From the NCBI GenBank assembly GCA_016124635.1, contig WGNJ01000012.1, positions 1 to 64,000 on the forward strand: a DNA stretch of 64,000 bases, written 5' to 3'. The stretch is from Alphaproteobacteria bacterium. GTDB lineage: Bacteria > Pseudomonadota > Alphaproteobacteria > Micropepsales > Micropepsaceae. The notes under the pieces are model-generated. The model saw only the letters and a list, made by a program, of their open reading frames with translations. It had not been told where the DNA came from and did no database searches. Each line of letters opens with the position of its first letter. Position 1 is the stretch's first letter. The translations under genes and the position numbers were made by a program. Positions 35,174-44,314 of this stretch are shown here, one piece after another.

Positions 35174-36139
35174 ATGATGCACTACATCAACCTGATGTTC
35201 GATCGCCAGTTCATGGTGACGGCGCTCGCCGCTATTGCAGCCTTTGCCACGATACTGACGCTCGCCTTCCCGCTGCTCGAGAGCGACCGTCTCGGCGCCC
35301 GTCTCAAGGCCGTTGCCACGCGCCGCGAAGAGTTGCGCCGCATCGCCCGCGAGCAGATGAACAACAAGAAGGGGTCGCTGCGCACGACGCCCGTCGGCTT
35401 CATGAAGCAGACGGTCGAAAGGCTGAACCTGCGCAACCTCCTCGAATCTCCGGGCACGAAGGACAAGCTTTCGCGCGCCGGCTATCGTGGGCAAGCGGCG
35501 ATCTACACCTTTATGTTCTTCCGCTTCGTAATGCCCTTCGTGGTGTTCGTCGGCGCGCTCATCTATCTCTTTGCGGTGTCCAAGTACTCGATCCCGCCGA
35601 TCGGCAAGATCGGGATCTCGATCGGCGCCGCGTTCGCGGGCTTCTACCTGCCGGACCTCTATGTGCAGAACGTCATCGACAAGCGCATGGGGTCGGTGAT
35701 GAAGGCCTTTCCCGACGCTCTCGACTTGCTGCTGATCTGCGTCGAGTCGGGCATGTCGGTCGAAGCGGCGTTCAACAAGGTCGCGCAGGAAGTCGGTTCC
35801 GCCTCCGTCGAACTCGCTGAGGAATTCGCGCTCACGACGGCTGAGTTGTCTTACTTGCCGGATCGCCGCCAAGCCTATGAAAATCTCGGCAAACGCTGCG
35901 CTCATCCGGGTGTTCGCGCCGTTTGTACCTCGCTCATTCAGGCCGAACGTTACGGTACGCCGCTCGGTACGGCGCTTCGCGTCATGGCTCAGGAAAATCG
36001 TGAAATGCGCATGGCCGAAGCGGAGCGCAAGGCCGCGTCGCTGCCCGCGAAGCTGACGGTGCCGATGATCTTGTTCTTCTTGCCGGCGCTCTTCATCGTC
36101 ATCTTGGGCCCCGCCGCGATCAAGCTGATGAACCTGTAA
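35174..36139 (+). CDS. tadC: Tad platform protein TadC
   Basis: The 321-residue product has helices at about 12-35, 110-160 and 295-318, and a T2SSF domain between them: FPDALDLLLICVESGMSVEAAF, ELAEEFALTTAELSYLPDRRQAY and YGTPLGTALRVMAQE. It pairs with TadB in the inner-membrane platform. The MMHYINLMFDR start is chosen, 11 bases after the tadB stop; an upstream frame overlapping tadB encodes no family similarity. A terminator 26 bases beyond the stop ends the cpa operon. Confidence 0.92.
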   Translation: MMHYINLMFDRQFMVTALAAIAAFATILTLAFPLLESDRLGARLKAVATRREELRRIAREQMNNKKGSLRTTPVGFMKQTVERLNLRNLLESPGTKDKLSRAGYRGQAAIYTFMFFRFVMPFVVFVGALIYLFAVSKYSIPPIGKIGISIGAAFAGFYLPDLYVQNVIDKRMGSVMKAFPDALDLLLICVESGMSVEAAFNKVAQEVGSASVELAEEFALTTAELSYLPDRRQAYENLGKRCAHPGVRAVCTSLIQAERYGTPLGTALRVMAQENREMRMAEAERKAASLPAKLTVPMILFFLPALFIVILGPAAIKLMNL

Positions 36140-36164
36140 CGAGGGCTCATCGCCGCTCGAATAG

Positions 36165-36204
36165 GACGCCGCGCTCGGGCCTCGGGCGCGGCGTCTTTCT
36201 CTTT
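36165..36204 (+). terminator. Terminator of the cpa/tad operon
   Basis: GACGCCGCGC and GCGCGGCGTC form a ten-pair stem with an eleven-base loop, followed by TTTCTCTTT. It lies 26 bases after the tadC stop. The following 180 bases to the opposing terminator contain no gene. Confidence 0.8.
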
Positions 36205-36379
36205 GGCGTCTCTCTTGGACGCAGTCCCAAATAGGATCGCGTGCCGACCTCCCTTCGAGCGAAGACTTGGAACGAGCGCGGAGCTAAACGGCTCTTGGTT
36301 TTGGAGAAGCCAGTCTCGTTGGCGCGCCGTGTCGGCACGACTCGCCTGATCGACACGCTCCCTGCCGCCTCAACCCAAA

Positions 36380-36410
36380 CAAAAACGCCGCGCTCGATTG
36401 AGCGCGGCGT
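36380..36410 (-). terminator. Terminator of the leftward TadD gene
   Basis: ACGCCGCGCTC and GAGCGCGGCGT form a perfect eleven-pair stem with loop GATT; on the minus strand a run of five T follows. The stem shares the word ACGCCGCGCTC with the opposing tadC terminator. Confidence 0.85.
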
Positions 36411-36432
36411 CTGATGCAATCGGATCGAGCGA

Positions 36433-37794
36433 TCAGCGTGCTGCGGCCACGCTGATTTCTTGTGGTCCGCGGAACGGATCCGTCGAGCTGGTTTGCGTAC
36501 CACTCGTGGTCGTCTGAGCCGGCGCCGCGGCGGCAGCGGGCTTCTCGTCGCTTGTCGGAGCGGTCGCTTGTTTCGGCTGCGCGGGCTTGGCGTCTGCCGG
36601 AGCCGATGTCGGCGTTGCCGAGGCTGGGGTCGTCGTGCCCGTCGTGGCTACGGGCTTCAACGTCGCGGGCTTGGTCGTTGCGGGCTTTGCCGGCGGCGTC
36701 TCGTCGTCGTCGGCGATCGGCGCCATTGTCACGACTTGCCTTGGCTGTGCCGTCGATGTTGCGGTGGCAGTCGACGTTGTCGATGTCGGCGCAGCGGTCG
36801 TGGACGTTGTCGTCGTTGCCGGCGCTTTCGGTGCCGCGGCGGGCTTGGGGGCCGCGGCGGGTTTTGCGACCGGCTCATCCGCGTCGTCCGGAATCGGTGC
36901 CATCGTCACGCGCAGCGGGGCAGGCGTTGCAGCCGCGCTGGGTTTGGGCGTCGCTGCCGGGGCAGCGGGCGCCTCGCGTGGCGGCGCCGCCAGCGGCTTC
37001 ACCTCTACCGCATTCGAAGCCGACAGCTGACTGAGGACCTCGAGATTGTTGTCCGCGTCGGATTTCGGCAGGTCGGTCCGCGCCAGCTGTTCGGCGGCGG
37101 CTTTGTCACCCCGGATCGACTCGACCATCGCAAGATTCTGTCGCATTTGCGCCGTCGCGTCCGGCCGCGCGACGAGCATCCGCAAGATCGGCTCGGCCTG
37201 ATCGACATTGCCGTCGAGCAGGTACGACAGCGCCATGTTCGACTGAACGGCGGCGTTGTTCGGTGACAGATTTAAGGCGGCCAAGTAGTTGTCGCGCGCC
37301 TGTGGATGATTGCCGATCTGGTCGAGTGCGACGCCGTAGGCCGAGAGCGTTGACCAATCGTTACCGTCGATCTGCGTGGCTCGGGCCAAGAAGGGAACCG
37401 CGTCAGCCGCTCGGCCTGAAGCCGTCAGCGCTTTGCCATATTCGGCCAGGATACGCGCATCGTCTGGGTGGCTCATGACGAAGGTCTTCATCACTGTCAC
37501 GGCCTGACGGGCACCGCCCATCAGCCTCAGATTGCGGGCGAAATTCACGGCCGCGTCCGTGTCGGTTTTGTTGGCCTCGAACCGCGCGCCCCAATAGGCC
37601 GCACCGGCGACATAGTCCTTGCCGTCAGGCTGCGTCATTTCGCGCGGCGAACTCGCCAATTGCGACTCCGACGCTTCACTGCTGTCCATCATCGAAGAGA
37701 AGCCGCCGCAGCCCGTGAGCAGCGTCGCAGTCGCCGCGGCAATGGCGAGTTTGCTCGCCGAACGAAGAAGATCGCGGCTCGTTGAACCGGCCAT
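36433..37794 (-). CDS. tadD: TadD-like TPR lipoprotein with long Pro/Ala/Thr tail
   Basis: The lipoprotein signal ends in TLLTGC with Cys29 as acylation site. Residues about 60-260 contain tetratricopeptide units (DARILAEYGKALTASGRAADAV, NNAAVQSNMALSYLLDGNVDQAE), the TadD arrangement. From about residue 270 to 450 the protein is Pro/Ala/Thr-rich and low-complexity, with two copies of a VTMAPI-(P/A)-DD motif. TadD is thought to assist secretin assembly at the outer membrane. Here it is on the opposite strand just past tadC. The long tail is more extended than in most TadD. A GAGGA upstream supports the start. Confidence 0.85.
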   Translation of the reverse strand: MAGSTSRDLLRSASKLAIAAATATLLTGCGGFSSMMDSSEASESQLASSPREMTQPDGKDYVAGAAYWGARFEANKTDTDAAVNFARNLRLMGGARQAVTVMKTFVMSHPDDARILAEYGKALTASGRAADAVPFLARATQIDGNDWSTLSAYGVALDQIGNHPQARDNYLAALNLSPNNAAVQSNMALSYLLDGNVDQAEPILRMLVARPDATAQMRQNLAMVESIRGDKAAAEQLARTDLPKSDADNNLEVLSQLSASNAVEVKPLAAPPREAPAAPAATPKPSAAATPAPLRVTMAPIPDDADEPVAKPAAAPKPAAAPKAPATTTTSTTAAPTSTTSTATATSTAQPRQVVTMAPIADDDETPPAKPATTKPATLKPVATTGTTTPASATPTSAPADAKPAQPKQATAPTSDEKPAAAAAPAQTTTSGTQTSSTDPFRGPQEISVAAAR

Positions 37795-37966
37795 GGGTCA
37801 AGTCCTCTAGCATGTGAGCGAGCGCACAGGCGTGCCCGCAGGGTTTTACGAGACCTAATTTCGCCGCAAAGCGGATAACAAATACTTAAGCCTAATCGCG
37901 GGTTAAGGGCGCTTTCGTTGAGAGTATCCGAAGCGTATAAATCGAAGGCGTAGCCGGATCGACCAA

Positions 37967-38995
37967 ATGCAGCGTTATCGCAGAGCCGTCGCAGTTTTGA
38001 TCGGAGTCGCCGCCTTCGTGGTGACTCTTGTTGGCGCGGGCGCACAGACGCCTGAGACTCCGCGCATCGCGTTTCAGATCGCGACCGGCCCCGTCGGCGG
38101 AAGCTATTTTCCCGTCGGCGAAGCCTTGGCGCGCATCATTTCATATCCGCCGGGCTTCGGTCGCTGCGAGGACGATCCCAACGCCTGCGGTCCTGTCGGC
38201 CTGATCGCATCGGCGCGTTCGACTGATGGCCCCGTCGCCAACATCACGGCGGTTCGCAGCGGGCGCGTCGACTCCGCGCTGGTGCAAGCAGACATTGCAA
38301 CGCTCGCTTATCGTGGCGCCGGGCCGTTCCGCGCCGCTGGCGCTTTCAAGGATCTGCGCGTTCTCGCCAAGTTGCAAACTGAAACTGTGCATCTCGTTGT
38401 ATCTGCGCGCGCTCGCGTCAGACGCATCACTGACCTGAAGCACAAGCGCGTCGCCATCGACGATCCGTCGTCCACCACAAATCTGACGGCGCGTTCGATC
38501 CTGACCGCTGCCAGAGTAAATCCAAGGCGAGTGAAGCTGTCCTATCAAGGGCCGGCGCAGGCTGCCGCCGATTTGAAGGCAGGAAAGATTGACGCCTTCT
38601 TCATTATCGGCGCATCTCCGGTGCGCCTCGTCGACGATCTGGTGAAATCCGGCACTGCAAAACTGCTGCCGATCGACGGCCGTTCGCTCGCCGCGTGGTT
38701 GAAGAAGCAGGAGTTTCTGAGCCCGGTCGATCTTCCCGCCGGCACTTACCACGGCACGAAACCTGTCCGCACGGTCTCGGTCAGTGCGCTCTGGGTCGCC
38801 ACATCGCAACTGCCCGACAAAGTCGCCTACAGCCTGGCGCGCGCACTGTGGAATCCCGCCAACCGTCGGGAGTTCGACAACCTCGGCCCCGTGGGCGCTT
38901 CGATCCATCGCGACGGCGCGCTTGTCTCTTCCATCGTTCCGCTGCACCCTGGCGCGGCAAAATTTTACCAGGACGCAGGTCGGCTGCAGAACTAG
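37967..38995 (+). CDS. TAXI-family TRAP transporter solute-binding protein
   Basis: A signal peptide (RRAVAVLIGVAAFVVTLVGAGAQ) precedes a periplasmic binding protein of the TAXI type: RIAFQIATGPVGGSYFPVGEALARI (residues about 33-57), LIASARSTDGPVANI, and RSGRVDSALVQADIATLAY. TAXI proteins deliver substrates to TRAP membrane subunits. No TRAP permease gene is present nearby, so this is an orphan; a small membrane protein follows. It may use a distant permease or act in sensing. The substrate (dicarboxylates or glutamate in relatives) cannot be read here. Confidence 0.85.
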   Translation: MQRYRRAVAVLIGVAAFVVTLVGAGAQTPETPRIAFQIATGPVGGSYFPVGEALARIISYPPGFGRCEDDPNACGPVGLIASARSTDGPVANITAVRSGRVDSALVQADIATLAYRGAGPFRAAGAFKDLRVLAKLQTETVHLVVSARARVRRITDLKHKRVAIDDPSSTTNLTARSILTAARVNPRRVKLSYQGPAQAAADLKAGKIDAFFIIGASPVRLVDDLVKSGTAKLLPIDGRSLAAWLKKQEFLSPVDLPAGTYHGTKPVRTVSVSALWVATSQLPDKVAYSLARALWNPANRREFDNLGPVGASIHRDGALVSSIVPLHPGAAKFYQDAGRLQN

Positions 38996-39039
38996 CGGCC
39001 CCACTGGCGCGACGAGAAGTGGCGCGACGAGAAGACCAT

Positions 39040-39660
39040 ATGGCCGCTCAGCAATCGTCGCAGCCGATTTCGGCCTATCTCACGCTTCTTATTCTGGGCT
39101 TCCTGCCGCTCATCCTGGTCGCGTTGTTTTGGGACGACCTGCCGCACCGCTATATCGTGCAGTGGGGCGCGGGCCGCGTAACGATTACCGGCACGCGCGC
39201 GCAGTCCGTGATGATCGTCGCCGTTGCGTGCGCCGGTATCGCGCTCCTCGCCGTCCTCGTCACAGCCATTCAGAACGAGTCGTTCAGAGCATCCGGCATC
39301 CGCAGGCTCTTTCTTGCTCTCAATTTTCTGCAGATCGTCACCATTGGTTTGACTTGCGCCATGATCGTCACGGAATCCATCGGCGTGCTTCCCTTCCGCT
39401 TGCGCGATGTCGTCCCGGCCAGCGCCGCGCTGATGTTGACGACAGCGGGTTTGCTCTGCTTGCGTGTCGCGAGCGGCGTAGCGACACGTGTCGGCGGGTT
39501 CTTTTTTCGCGCCTTCGGATGGCTCTTCATGTTGGCTGCCGTCGGGATTGTTGCCTTGACGACCTTGTTCATAGGCACGCCGCTAAGCGTTGGGGCGATC
39601 GCTGCCGCACTCCTTGTCGCCCTCTTGCTCGCGATCCCCGAGCAGCCGTCGCCGGGCTAG
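39040..39660 (+). CDS. Hypothetical integral membrane protein
   Basis: Five to six hydrophobic helices fill the 206 residues, starting with ISAYLTLLILGFLPLILVALFW, then VMIVAVACAGIALLAVLVTAI, LNFLQIVTIGLTCAMIV and others. The segment LPHRYIVQWGAGRVTITGTRA between helices 1 and 2 faintly resembles the DUF1648 motif of SdpI-like proteins, but I would not assign it. It starts 45 bases after the TAXI protein and is probably co-transcribed. It is too small to be a TRAP permease. Its stop overlaps that of the convergent GST gene. Confidence 0.65.
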   Translation: MAAQQSSQPISAYLTLLILGFLPLILVALFWDDLPHRYIVQWGAGRVTITGTRAQSVMIVAVACAGIALLAVLVTAIQNESFRASGIRRLFLALNFLQIVTIGLTCAMIVTESIGVLPFRLRDVVPASAALMLTTAGLLCLRVASGVATRVGGFFFRAFGWLFMLAAVGIVALTTLFIGTPLSVGAIAAALLVALLLAIPEQPSPG

Positions 39661-40325
39661 TTGCTGCCTTGTTTTCGAGTTGCTTCTTCCTGGGTGGCGC
39701 CTTCGGTCCACTCTTTCATCGCCGCCCAGCTCGTGATCGCGTCGGCATAAGCCGCCGCTGTTTCGTCCATCGCAACACCGTAGGTGATGAAGCGCGTCAC
39801 CACCGGCGCATAGAAGCAATCGGCCAAGCTCAAAGCGCCGAATAGGAAATCGCCGCTTTGTCCGAAGTCGTGCCGGCACTCGCGCCATAGCTGCTGGATG
39901 CGTCCGACGTTCCGTTTGGTCTCGTCGCTGAGCGAGTGATTCTCCACGCGCTTCACGATGTTCATCGGGCAGGTGCGGCGCAGATCGGCGAAGCCCGAAT
40001 GCATCTCGGCCGAAACGCTGCGCGCTCTTGCCCGCGCAAAGGAATCGGCAGGCCACAGATGTGCGCTCGGATGTGTTTCTGCCAAGAATTCGCCGATCGC
40101 CAGCGAGTCCCATACCCAGAATGGTGCTTGGCCTGGCCGCGCGATGCTGAGCGAGGGCACCATGCCGGACGGCGATTCCGTGGCGATCTGCGCGCGCTCG
40201 GCGTTATGAAAGCTGAACAGTTTCGTCTCGAACGGCACTCCCGTCAGTTTCAGCGCCAGCCAACCGCGCAAGCTCCAGGATGAGAGATTTCGGCTGCCGA
40301 TCAAAAGTGTGTATGCGTTCGTCAT
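39657..40325 (-). CDS. Glutathione S-transferase family protein
   Basis: The N-terminal thioredoxin-like domain begins TLLIGSRNLSSWSLRGWLALKLTGV with Ser-Ser-Trp-Ser near the glutathione-activating position, then PSGMVPSLSI (cis-Pro) and WDSLAIGEFLAE (gamma-Glu binding). The all-alpha C-terminal domain follows from about residue 95 (AEMHSGFADLRRTCPMN, FGALSLADCFYAPVVTRF). It belongs to the bacterial GST group that conjugates or isomerises small electrophiles; substrate unknown. Length (222) is normal. The ATG after GGCC is the only reasonable start with the family N-terminus. Confidence 0.88.
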   Translation of the reverse strand: MTNAYTLLIGSRNLSSWSLRGWLALKLTGVPFETKLFSFHNAERAQIATESPSGMVPSLSIARPGQAPFWVWDSLAIGEFLAETHPSAHLWPADSFARARARSVSAEMHSGFADLRRTCPMNIVKRVENHSLSDETKRNVGRIQQLWRECRHDFGQSGDFLFGALSLADCFYAPVVTRFITYGVAMDETAAAYADAITSWAAMKEWTEGATQEEATRKQGSN

Positions 40326-40410
40326 GGCCGTACCATTGCTGGGTTGGAATGCACGCGAGTAGAGTGGCGGTGCGTTTCTGTCGTCAAGGCCGATGCGGGA
40401 GTAACAATTG

Positions 40411-41799
40411 ATGGGTGTTAGAGACCTATTCGTCGACGGAGCGGTGCCGGATGCGGTTCCGATCTTCGCGGTATCGCGTTCGACTCTCGACGATGGCTTG
40501 CGCGGCGCGCTGGAGCGCTGGTCGTCGTGGATCAAGGCCGCGGAATTCACGGCGCAGGCTGGGCGCGTTTTGCTGCTGCCGGGTTCCGACGGCAACGTCG
40601 CCGGCGTCCTCTTTGGTCTTGGCGCCGACGAAGATCCGCTCGCCACCGCGACGCTCTCGGCGACCCTCGCTGCAGGGAACTACCGGCTTGAGAGCGCGCC
40701 GCCGGCGCACACGCCCGACCGCGTTGCGCTTGCATGGGCGATGGGTGCCTACGCTTTCCGCCGCTACAAGGGCGACCAGAAGCAGAGCGAGCGAGCGCGG
40801 CTGGCGTGGCCTGAGGGCGCGGATCAAGCAAACGTCCTGCGCGTCGCCGACGGTCTGTTTCTCGCACGCGATTTGGTCAACACGCCGTCGAACGACATGG
40901 GCCCGCTCGAACTCGAAAAGGCCGCGGCCGAGATTGCCAATTTCTACGGCGCTTCAATCAAAGTGATCGTCGGCGACGATTTGATCGCCAAGAACTATCC
41001 GATGATTTACGCGGTCGGTCGCGGCTCAAGCCGCGCGCCGCGCTTGATCGATGTCTCCTGGGGCGACAGCGCCAACCCGCGCGTGACCCTCGTCGGTAAA
41101 GGTGTGTGCTTCGATTCCGGCGGCCTCGATCTCAAACCGTCGAGCGCAATGGCGACGATGAAGAAGGACATGGGCGGCAGCGCCGCGGTCCTCGGCCTCG
41201 CGCACATGATCATGGACGCGAAGCTTCCCGTCGCGCTTCGCGTCTTGATTCCGGCGGTCGAGAACAGCGTCTCGGGCGATGCCTATCGCCCAGGCGACGT
41301 TATCAAGAGCCGCAAGGGGCTGACTGTCGAAGTGGGCAATACCGACGCCGAGGGCCGTCTGGTTCTGGCCGACGCCCTCGCCGAAGCAGATAGCGGTTCT
41401 CCCGATCTGTTGCTCTGCATGGCGACGCTGACCGGCGCCGCACGCGTTGCGACAGGGTTCGACCTACCGCCGTTCTTCACCAACGACGATGATTTGGCGA
41501 ACGACATCATGCGCCACGGCGCTGCCGAGACTGATCCGCTGTGGCGGTTGCCGTTGTGGCGCGGCTATCGCGGATTGATTGAGGGCAAGGTCGCCGACCT
41601 CACCAACAATCCGGACAGCGCATACGCCGGCGCGATCACTGCAGCACTTTTCCTCGAGCGTTTTGTCGACAAGGCCAAAAGCTTTGCGCATTTCGACATC
41701 GCGGCCTGGAACGATCGCGCCAAGCCGGGCCGTCCTTTGGGCGGCGAAGCGCAAAGCATCCGCGCGCTCTTCGCGATGCTGAGAGCGCGCTACAGCTGA
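40411..41799 (+). CDS. M17 leucyl aminopeptidase family metallopeptidase
   Basis: The C-terminal catalytic domain (about residues 155-462) holds the M17 signatures: VGKGVCFDSGGLDLKPSSAM with the metal-binding Lys and Asp, MKKDMGGSAAV, and NTDAEGRL, the family hallmark with metal ligands Asp and Glu and the catalytic Arg. The N-terminal domain (about 1-150) is diverged from classical PepA, resembling the PepB-like group common in alphaproteobacteria. It removes N-terminal residues from peptides in the cytoplasm using two divalent metals. The ATG at GVRDLF is preferred over a TTG one codon earlier. Confidence 0.93.
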   Translation: MGVRDLFVDGAVPDAVPIFAVSRSTLDDGLRGALERWSSWIKAAEFTAQAGRVLLLPGSDGNVAGVLFGLGADEDPLATATLSATLAAGNYRLESAPPAHTPDRVALAWAMGAYAFRRYKGDQKQSERARLAWPEGADQANVLRVADGLFLARDLVNTPSNDMGPLELEKAAAEIANFYGASIKVIVGDDLIAKNYPMIYAVGRGSSRAPRLIDVSWGDSANPRVTLVGKGVCFDSGGLDLKPSSAMATMKKDMGGSAAVLGLAHMIMDAKLPVALRVLIPAVENSVSGDAYRPGDVIKSRKGLTVEVGNTDAEGRLVLADALAEADSGSPDLLLCMATLTGAARVATGFDLPPFFTNDDDLANDIMRHGAAETDPLWRLPLWRGYRGLIEGKVADLTNNPDSAYAGAITAALFLERFVDKAKSFAHFDIAAWNDRAKPGRPLGGEAQSIRALFAMLRARYS

Positions 41800-41806
41800 A
41801 CGAAAG

Positions 41807-42535
41807 TCAGTGACCGGGCGCCGTCGCCGGCGCCGGCGTCTCGGCCGGAGCCGTCGAACCGGATGCCGGAGGCGTGGCCGGCGCTGCGCCTGGCGCGGCC
41901 GGTTGCGGCGTCTCTCCGGGCTGCGGTGCTTGCATCTGGCTGGCGGGTCCTTCGCCGTCGGGGCCGCTCGCTGCCGGAGCCGGCGCGGCTGGTTTTGGCG
42001 CCGGAATCGGCAGTGGCGAATCCGATTGGGTCCGCAGCCAGGCGATCAAGTTGATCCGATCTTGCTGCCGCGACAGGCCGGCGAAGGTCATCTTCGTGCC
42101 CGGAATGTCTGCGCGTGGGCTGGTCAAGAAGGCATCCAACTCATCGTAGCCCCACGTGCCGCCGGCGCTCTTCATCGCACCCGAATAGCTGAAGCTCGGC
42201 TCATGCGCGCGCTTGTTGCCGACGATCCCATAGAGATTCGGACCGATCTTGTTGGGACCGCCCTTCGAGAAGTCGTGGCACTGCAGGCAGCGTTGGTGAA
42301 CCTTCTCGCCGGCAGCCACGTCGGCCGCTGGCAGCACCGTACCCCAATCGGGTTTTACCTCTGCCGCCGCGGTTGGGCCCGCCGAGGGTGTCTCGGTCGT
42401 GGCTACCGTCATGCCGCCGCTCGTCGGCTTTTCCGGCGTCATCAACTCATCGATCAGGATGTTGAGACCGACAACGAACAGCAGAGCCCCAAGCACACCG
42501 CCTAAGATCTTGTTCCACTCGAAGGAATCCATCAT
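41807..42535 (-). CDS. Membrane-anchored c-type cytochrome (CycM-like)
   Basis: A single N-terminal anchor (about residues 8-28, ILGGVLGALLFVVGLNILID) is followed by a linker and a monohaem domain: KVHQRCLQCHDF supplies CxxCH, and GTKMTFAGL the distal Met ligand. This matches rhizobial CycM, a membrane cytochrome c linking the bc1 complex to oxidase. The C-terminal 70 residues are Pro/Ala-rich and look disordered, longer than in most homologues. It is convergent with the aminopeptidase gene and divergent from kdsB, a gene pairing common in this group. Confidence 0.88.
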   Translation of the reverse strand: MMDSFEWNKILGGVLGALLFVVGLNILIDELMTPEKPTSGGMTVATTETPSAGPTAAAEVKPDWGTVLPAADVAAGEKVHQRCLQCHDFSKGGPNKIGPNLYGIVGNKRAHEPSFSYSGAMKSAGGTWGYDELDAFLTSPRADIPGTKMTFAGLSRQQDRINLIAWLRTQSDSPLPIPAPKPAAPAPAASGPDGEGPASQMQAPQPGETPQPAAPGAAPATPPASGSTAPAETPAPATAPGH

Positions 42536-42699
42536 CACCGATCCATGATAGTGCGGCGGTTGAGCAGGGTGGGCGACGCCGGGCGGCTCCGCCCTGGCCG
42601 CGTGAAAGGTGACGGGACAATACTGTCCGACCTTGAGCGGTCATTGCGGCGGAACGTCGCATTTTGACGCTTGTGGAAAGCATCGATCAGAGTGCCGCG

Positions 42700-43458
42700 A
42701 TGAGCGAACCGTTGATCCTGATCCCCGCGCGAATGGCATCGACCCGTCTGCCGGGCAAGCCGCTCGCCGATATTCGTGGCGCGCCGATGATCGTGCACGT
42801 CTGGCGCCGCGCCGTGGAATCGAAAGCCGGGCGCGTCGCGGTCGCCGCTGCCGAGCCGGAGATCGCGGATGCCGTGCGCAAGGCTGGGGGCGAAGCCGTC
42901 CTGACGAAGCCCGATCATCCTTCCGGCTCCGACCGCATCTTCGAGGCGGCGATGAAGCTGGACCCTGAAGGGCGCCACGACATCGTTGTGAATCTTCAGG
43001 GCGATCTGCCGACGCTGAATCCGGCCTTGATCACAGCCGTCCTGCAGCCCTTGGCGACGCCGCTGGTCGACATCGCAACCTTGGCCACGCCGATCAAAGT
43101 CGAGGCGGAGCGCACAAATCCGAATGTGACCAAAGCCATCATCACTTTCGGGCACGAGCACGACGGCGAGACGGGCCGCGCGCTCTACTTCACGCGCGCG
43201 ACGGCGCCGTGGGGCGAGGGTCCGCTCTTTCATCACATCGGTATGTACGCCTACCGTCGAAAGGCGCTTGAACACTTCGTGTCGTTGCCGCCGTCGCCGC
43301 TCGAAAAGCGCGAGCGGCTCGAGCAGCTCCGCGCGCTCGAAGCGGGTTTGCGCGTCGACGTCCACATCGTCGACACTGTTCCCCTCGGCGTCGATACGCC
43401 GGAAGATCTCGAACGGGCCCGAGCGCTGCTCGACCCGAAAGGCAAGAAGAAATCATGA
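42700..43458 (+). CDS. kdsB: 3-deoxy-manno-octulosonate cytidylyltransferase
   Basis: KdsB activates KDO with CTP to CMP-KDO for lipopolysaccharide core synthesis. The sequence shows [21 protein letters not shown] (residues 4-24, CTP binding), [13 protein letters not shown], and [18 protein letters not shown] near the end. QGDLP replaces the more widespread QGDEP, as I recall for Rhizobiales homologues. The ATG of MSEPLIL is chosen by the family N-terminus; an upstream in-frame ATG gives an unrelated leader. Its stop overlaps the start of pheA by four bases (ATGA), implying translational coupling. Confidence 0.93.
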   Translation: MSEPLILIPARMASTRLPGKPLADIRGAPMIVHVWRRAVESKAGRVAVAAAEPEIADAVRKAGGEAVLTKPDHPSGSDRIFEAAMKLDPEGRHDIVVNLQGDLPTLNPALITAVLQPLATPLVDIATLATPIKVEAERTNPNVTKAIITFGHEHDGETGRALYFTRATAPWGEGPLFHHIGMYAYRRKALEHFVSLPPSPLEKRERLEQLRALEAGLRVDVHIVDTVPLGVDTPEDLERARALLDPKGKKKS

Positions 43459-44309
43459 GCGCGAATACGATCGCCTTCCAAGGAGAGCTTGGCGCCAATG
43501 GGCATCTCGCCTGCCGCGAGGTCCATCCGGAGATGACGCCGATAGCCTGTCCGACGTTCGAGGAGACCTTTGCCGCGGTCAAGGAAGGCAAGGCGCGCCT
43601 CGCGATGATCCCGATCGAGAACTCGGTCTACGGCCGCGTCACCGATATCCATCATCTCCTGCCCGAGTCGGGCCTCTACATCATCGGCGAATATTTTCAA
43701 CGCGTGCATCATCAGCTCCTTGGCGTCAAAGGCGCGACCATCGAAGGTTTGAAGAGCGTGATGAGCCAGCCGCCGGCGCTTGGCCAGTGCCGCAACATCA
43801 TCCGCCAGCTTGGATTGAAGATGATCGTCGGCGCGGATACGGCGGGTTCGGCGCGCGAAGTCGCAAAGCAGGGCGACAAGTCGGTCGCTGCCCTGGCCTC
43901 GTCGCTTGCAGGTGAGATCTACGGTCTCGACGTTCTGAAAGCCGACGTCGAAGACGCCGCACACAACACGACGCGCTTTTTGCAGATGGCGGCGGAGCCC
44001 GACGACGCGGAAATGGGCACCGGTCCCGTGGTCACGACCTTCGTCTTCCGCGTCCGCAACGTTCCGGCCGCGCTCTACAAGGCGATGGGCGGTTTCGCGA
44101 CCAACAGCGTCAACATGACCAAGCTCGAAAGCTACCAGCTCGAAGGCTCATTCAACGCAACGCAATTCTACGCCGACATCGAAGGCCATCCGGAGGAACG
44201 CAACGTTCGCTTAGCGCTCGAGGAGCTGCAGTTCTTCACGACGCATCTGCGCATCCTCGGCGTCTATCCCGCGCATCCTTACCGGCTGCAACTCGCGCAA
44301 GGCGGTTGA
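43455..44309 (+). CDS. pheA: Prephenate dehydratase
   Basis: The catalytic domain spans about residues 3-180: [30 protein letters not shown] (the conserved N and S), and [12 protein letters not shown] holding the TRF motif essential for decarboxylating prephenate to phenylpyruvate. A C-terminal ACT domain (about 195-275) with [25 protein letters not shown] and [14 protein letters not shown] binds phenylalanine for feedback control. It lacks the chorismate mutase domain of enteric P-proteins, normal for alphaproteobacteria. It is translationally coupled to kdsB. Confidence 0.95.
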   Translation: MSANTIAFQGELGANGHLACREVHPEMTPIACPTFEETFAAVKEGKARLAMIPIENSVYGRVTDIHHLLPESGLYIIGEYFQRVHHQLLGVKGATIEGLKSVMSQPPALGQCRNIIRQLGLKMIVGADTAGSAREVAKQGDKSVAALASSLAGEIYGLDVLKADVEDAAHNTTRFLQMAAEPDDAEMGTGPVVTTFVFRVRNVPAALYKAMGGFATNSVNMTKLESYQLEGSFNATQFYADIEGHPEERNVRLALEELQFFTTHLRILGVYPAHPYRLQLAQGG

Positions 44310-44314
44310 GGCGC

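Noticed and set aside
37873-37908. CtrA box upstream of tadD and the TAXI gene
   Set aside because: Two TTAA words occur but are separated by 12 bases or more instead of seven.
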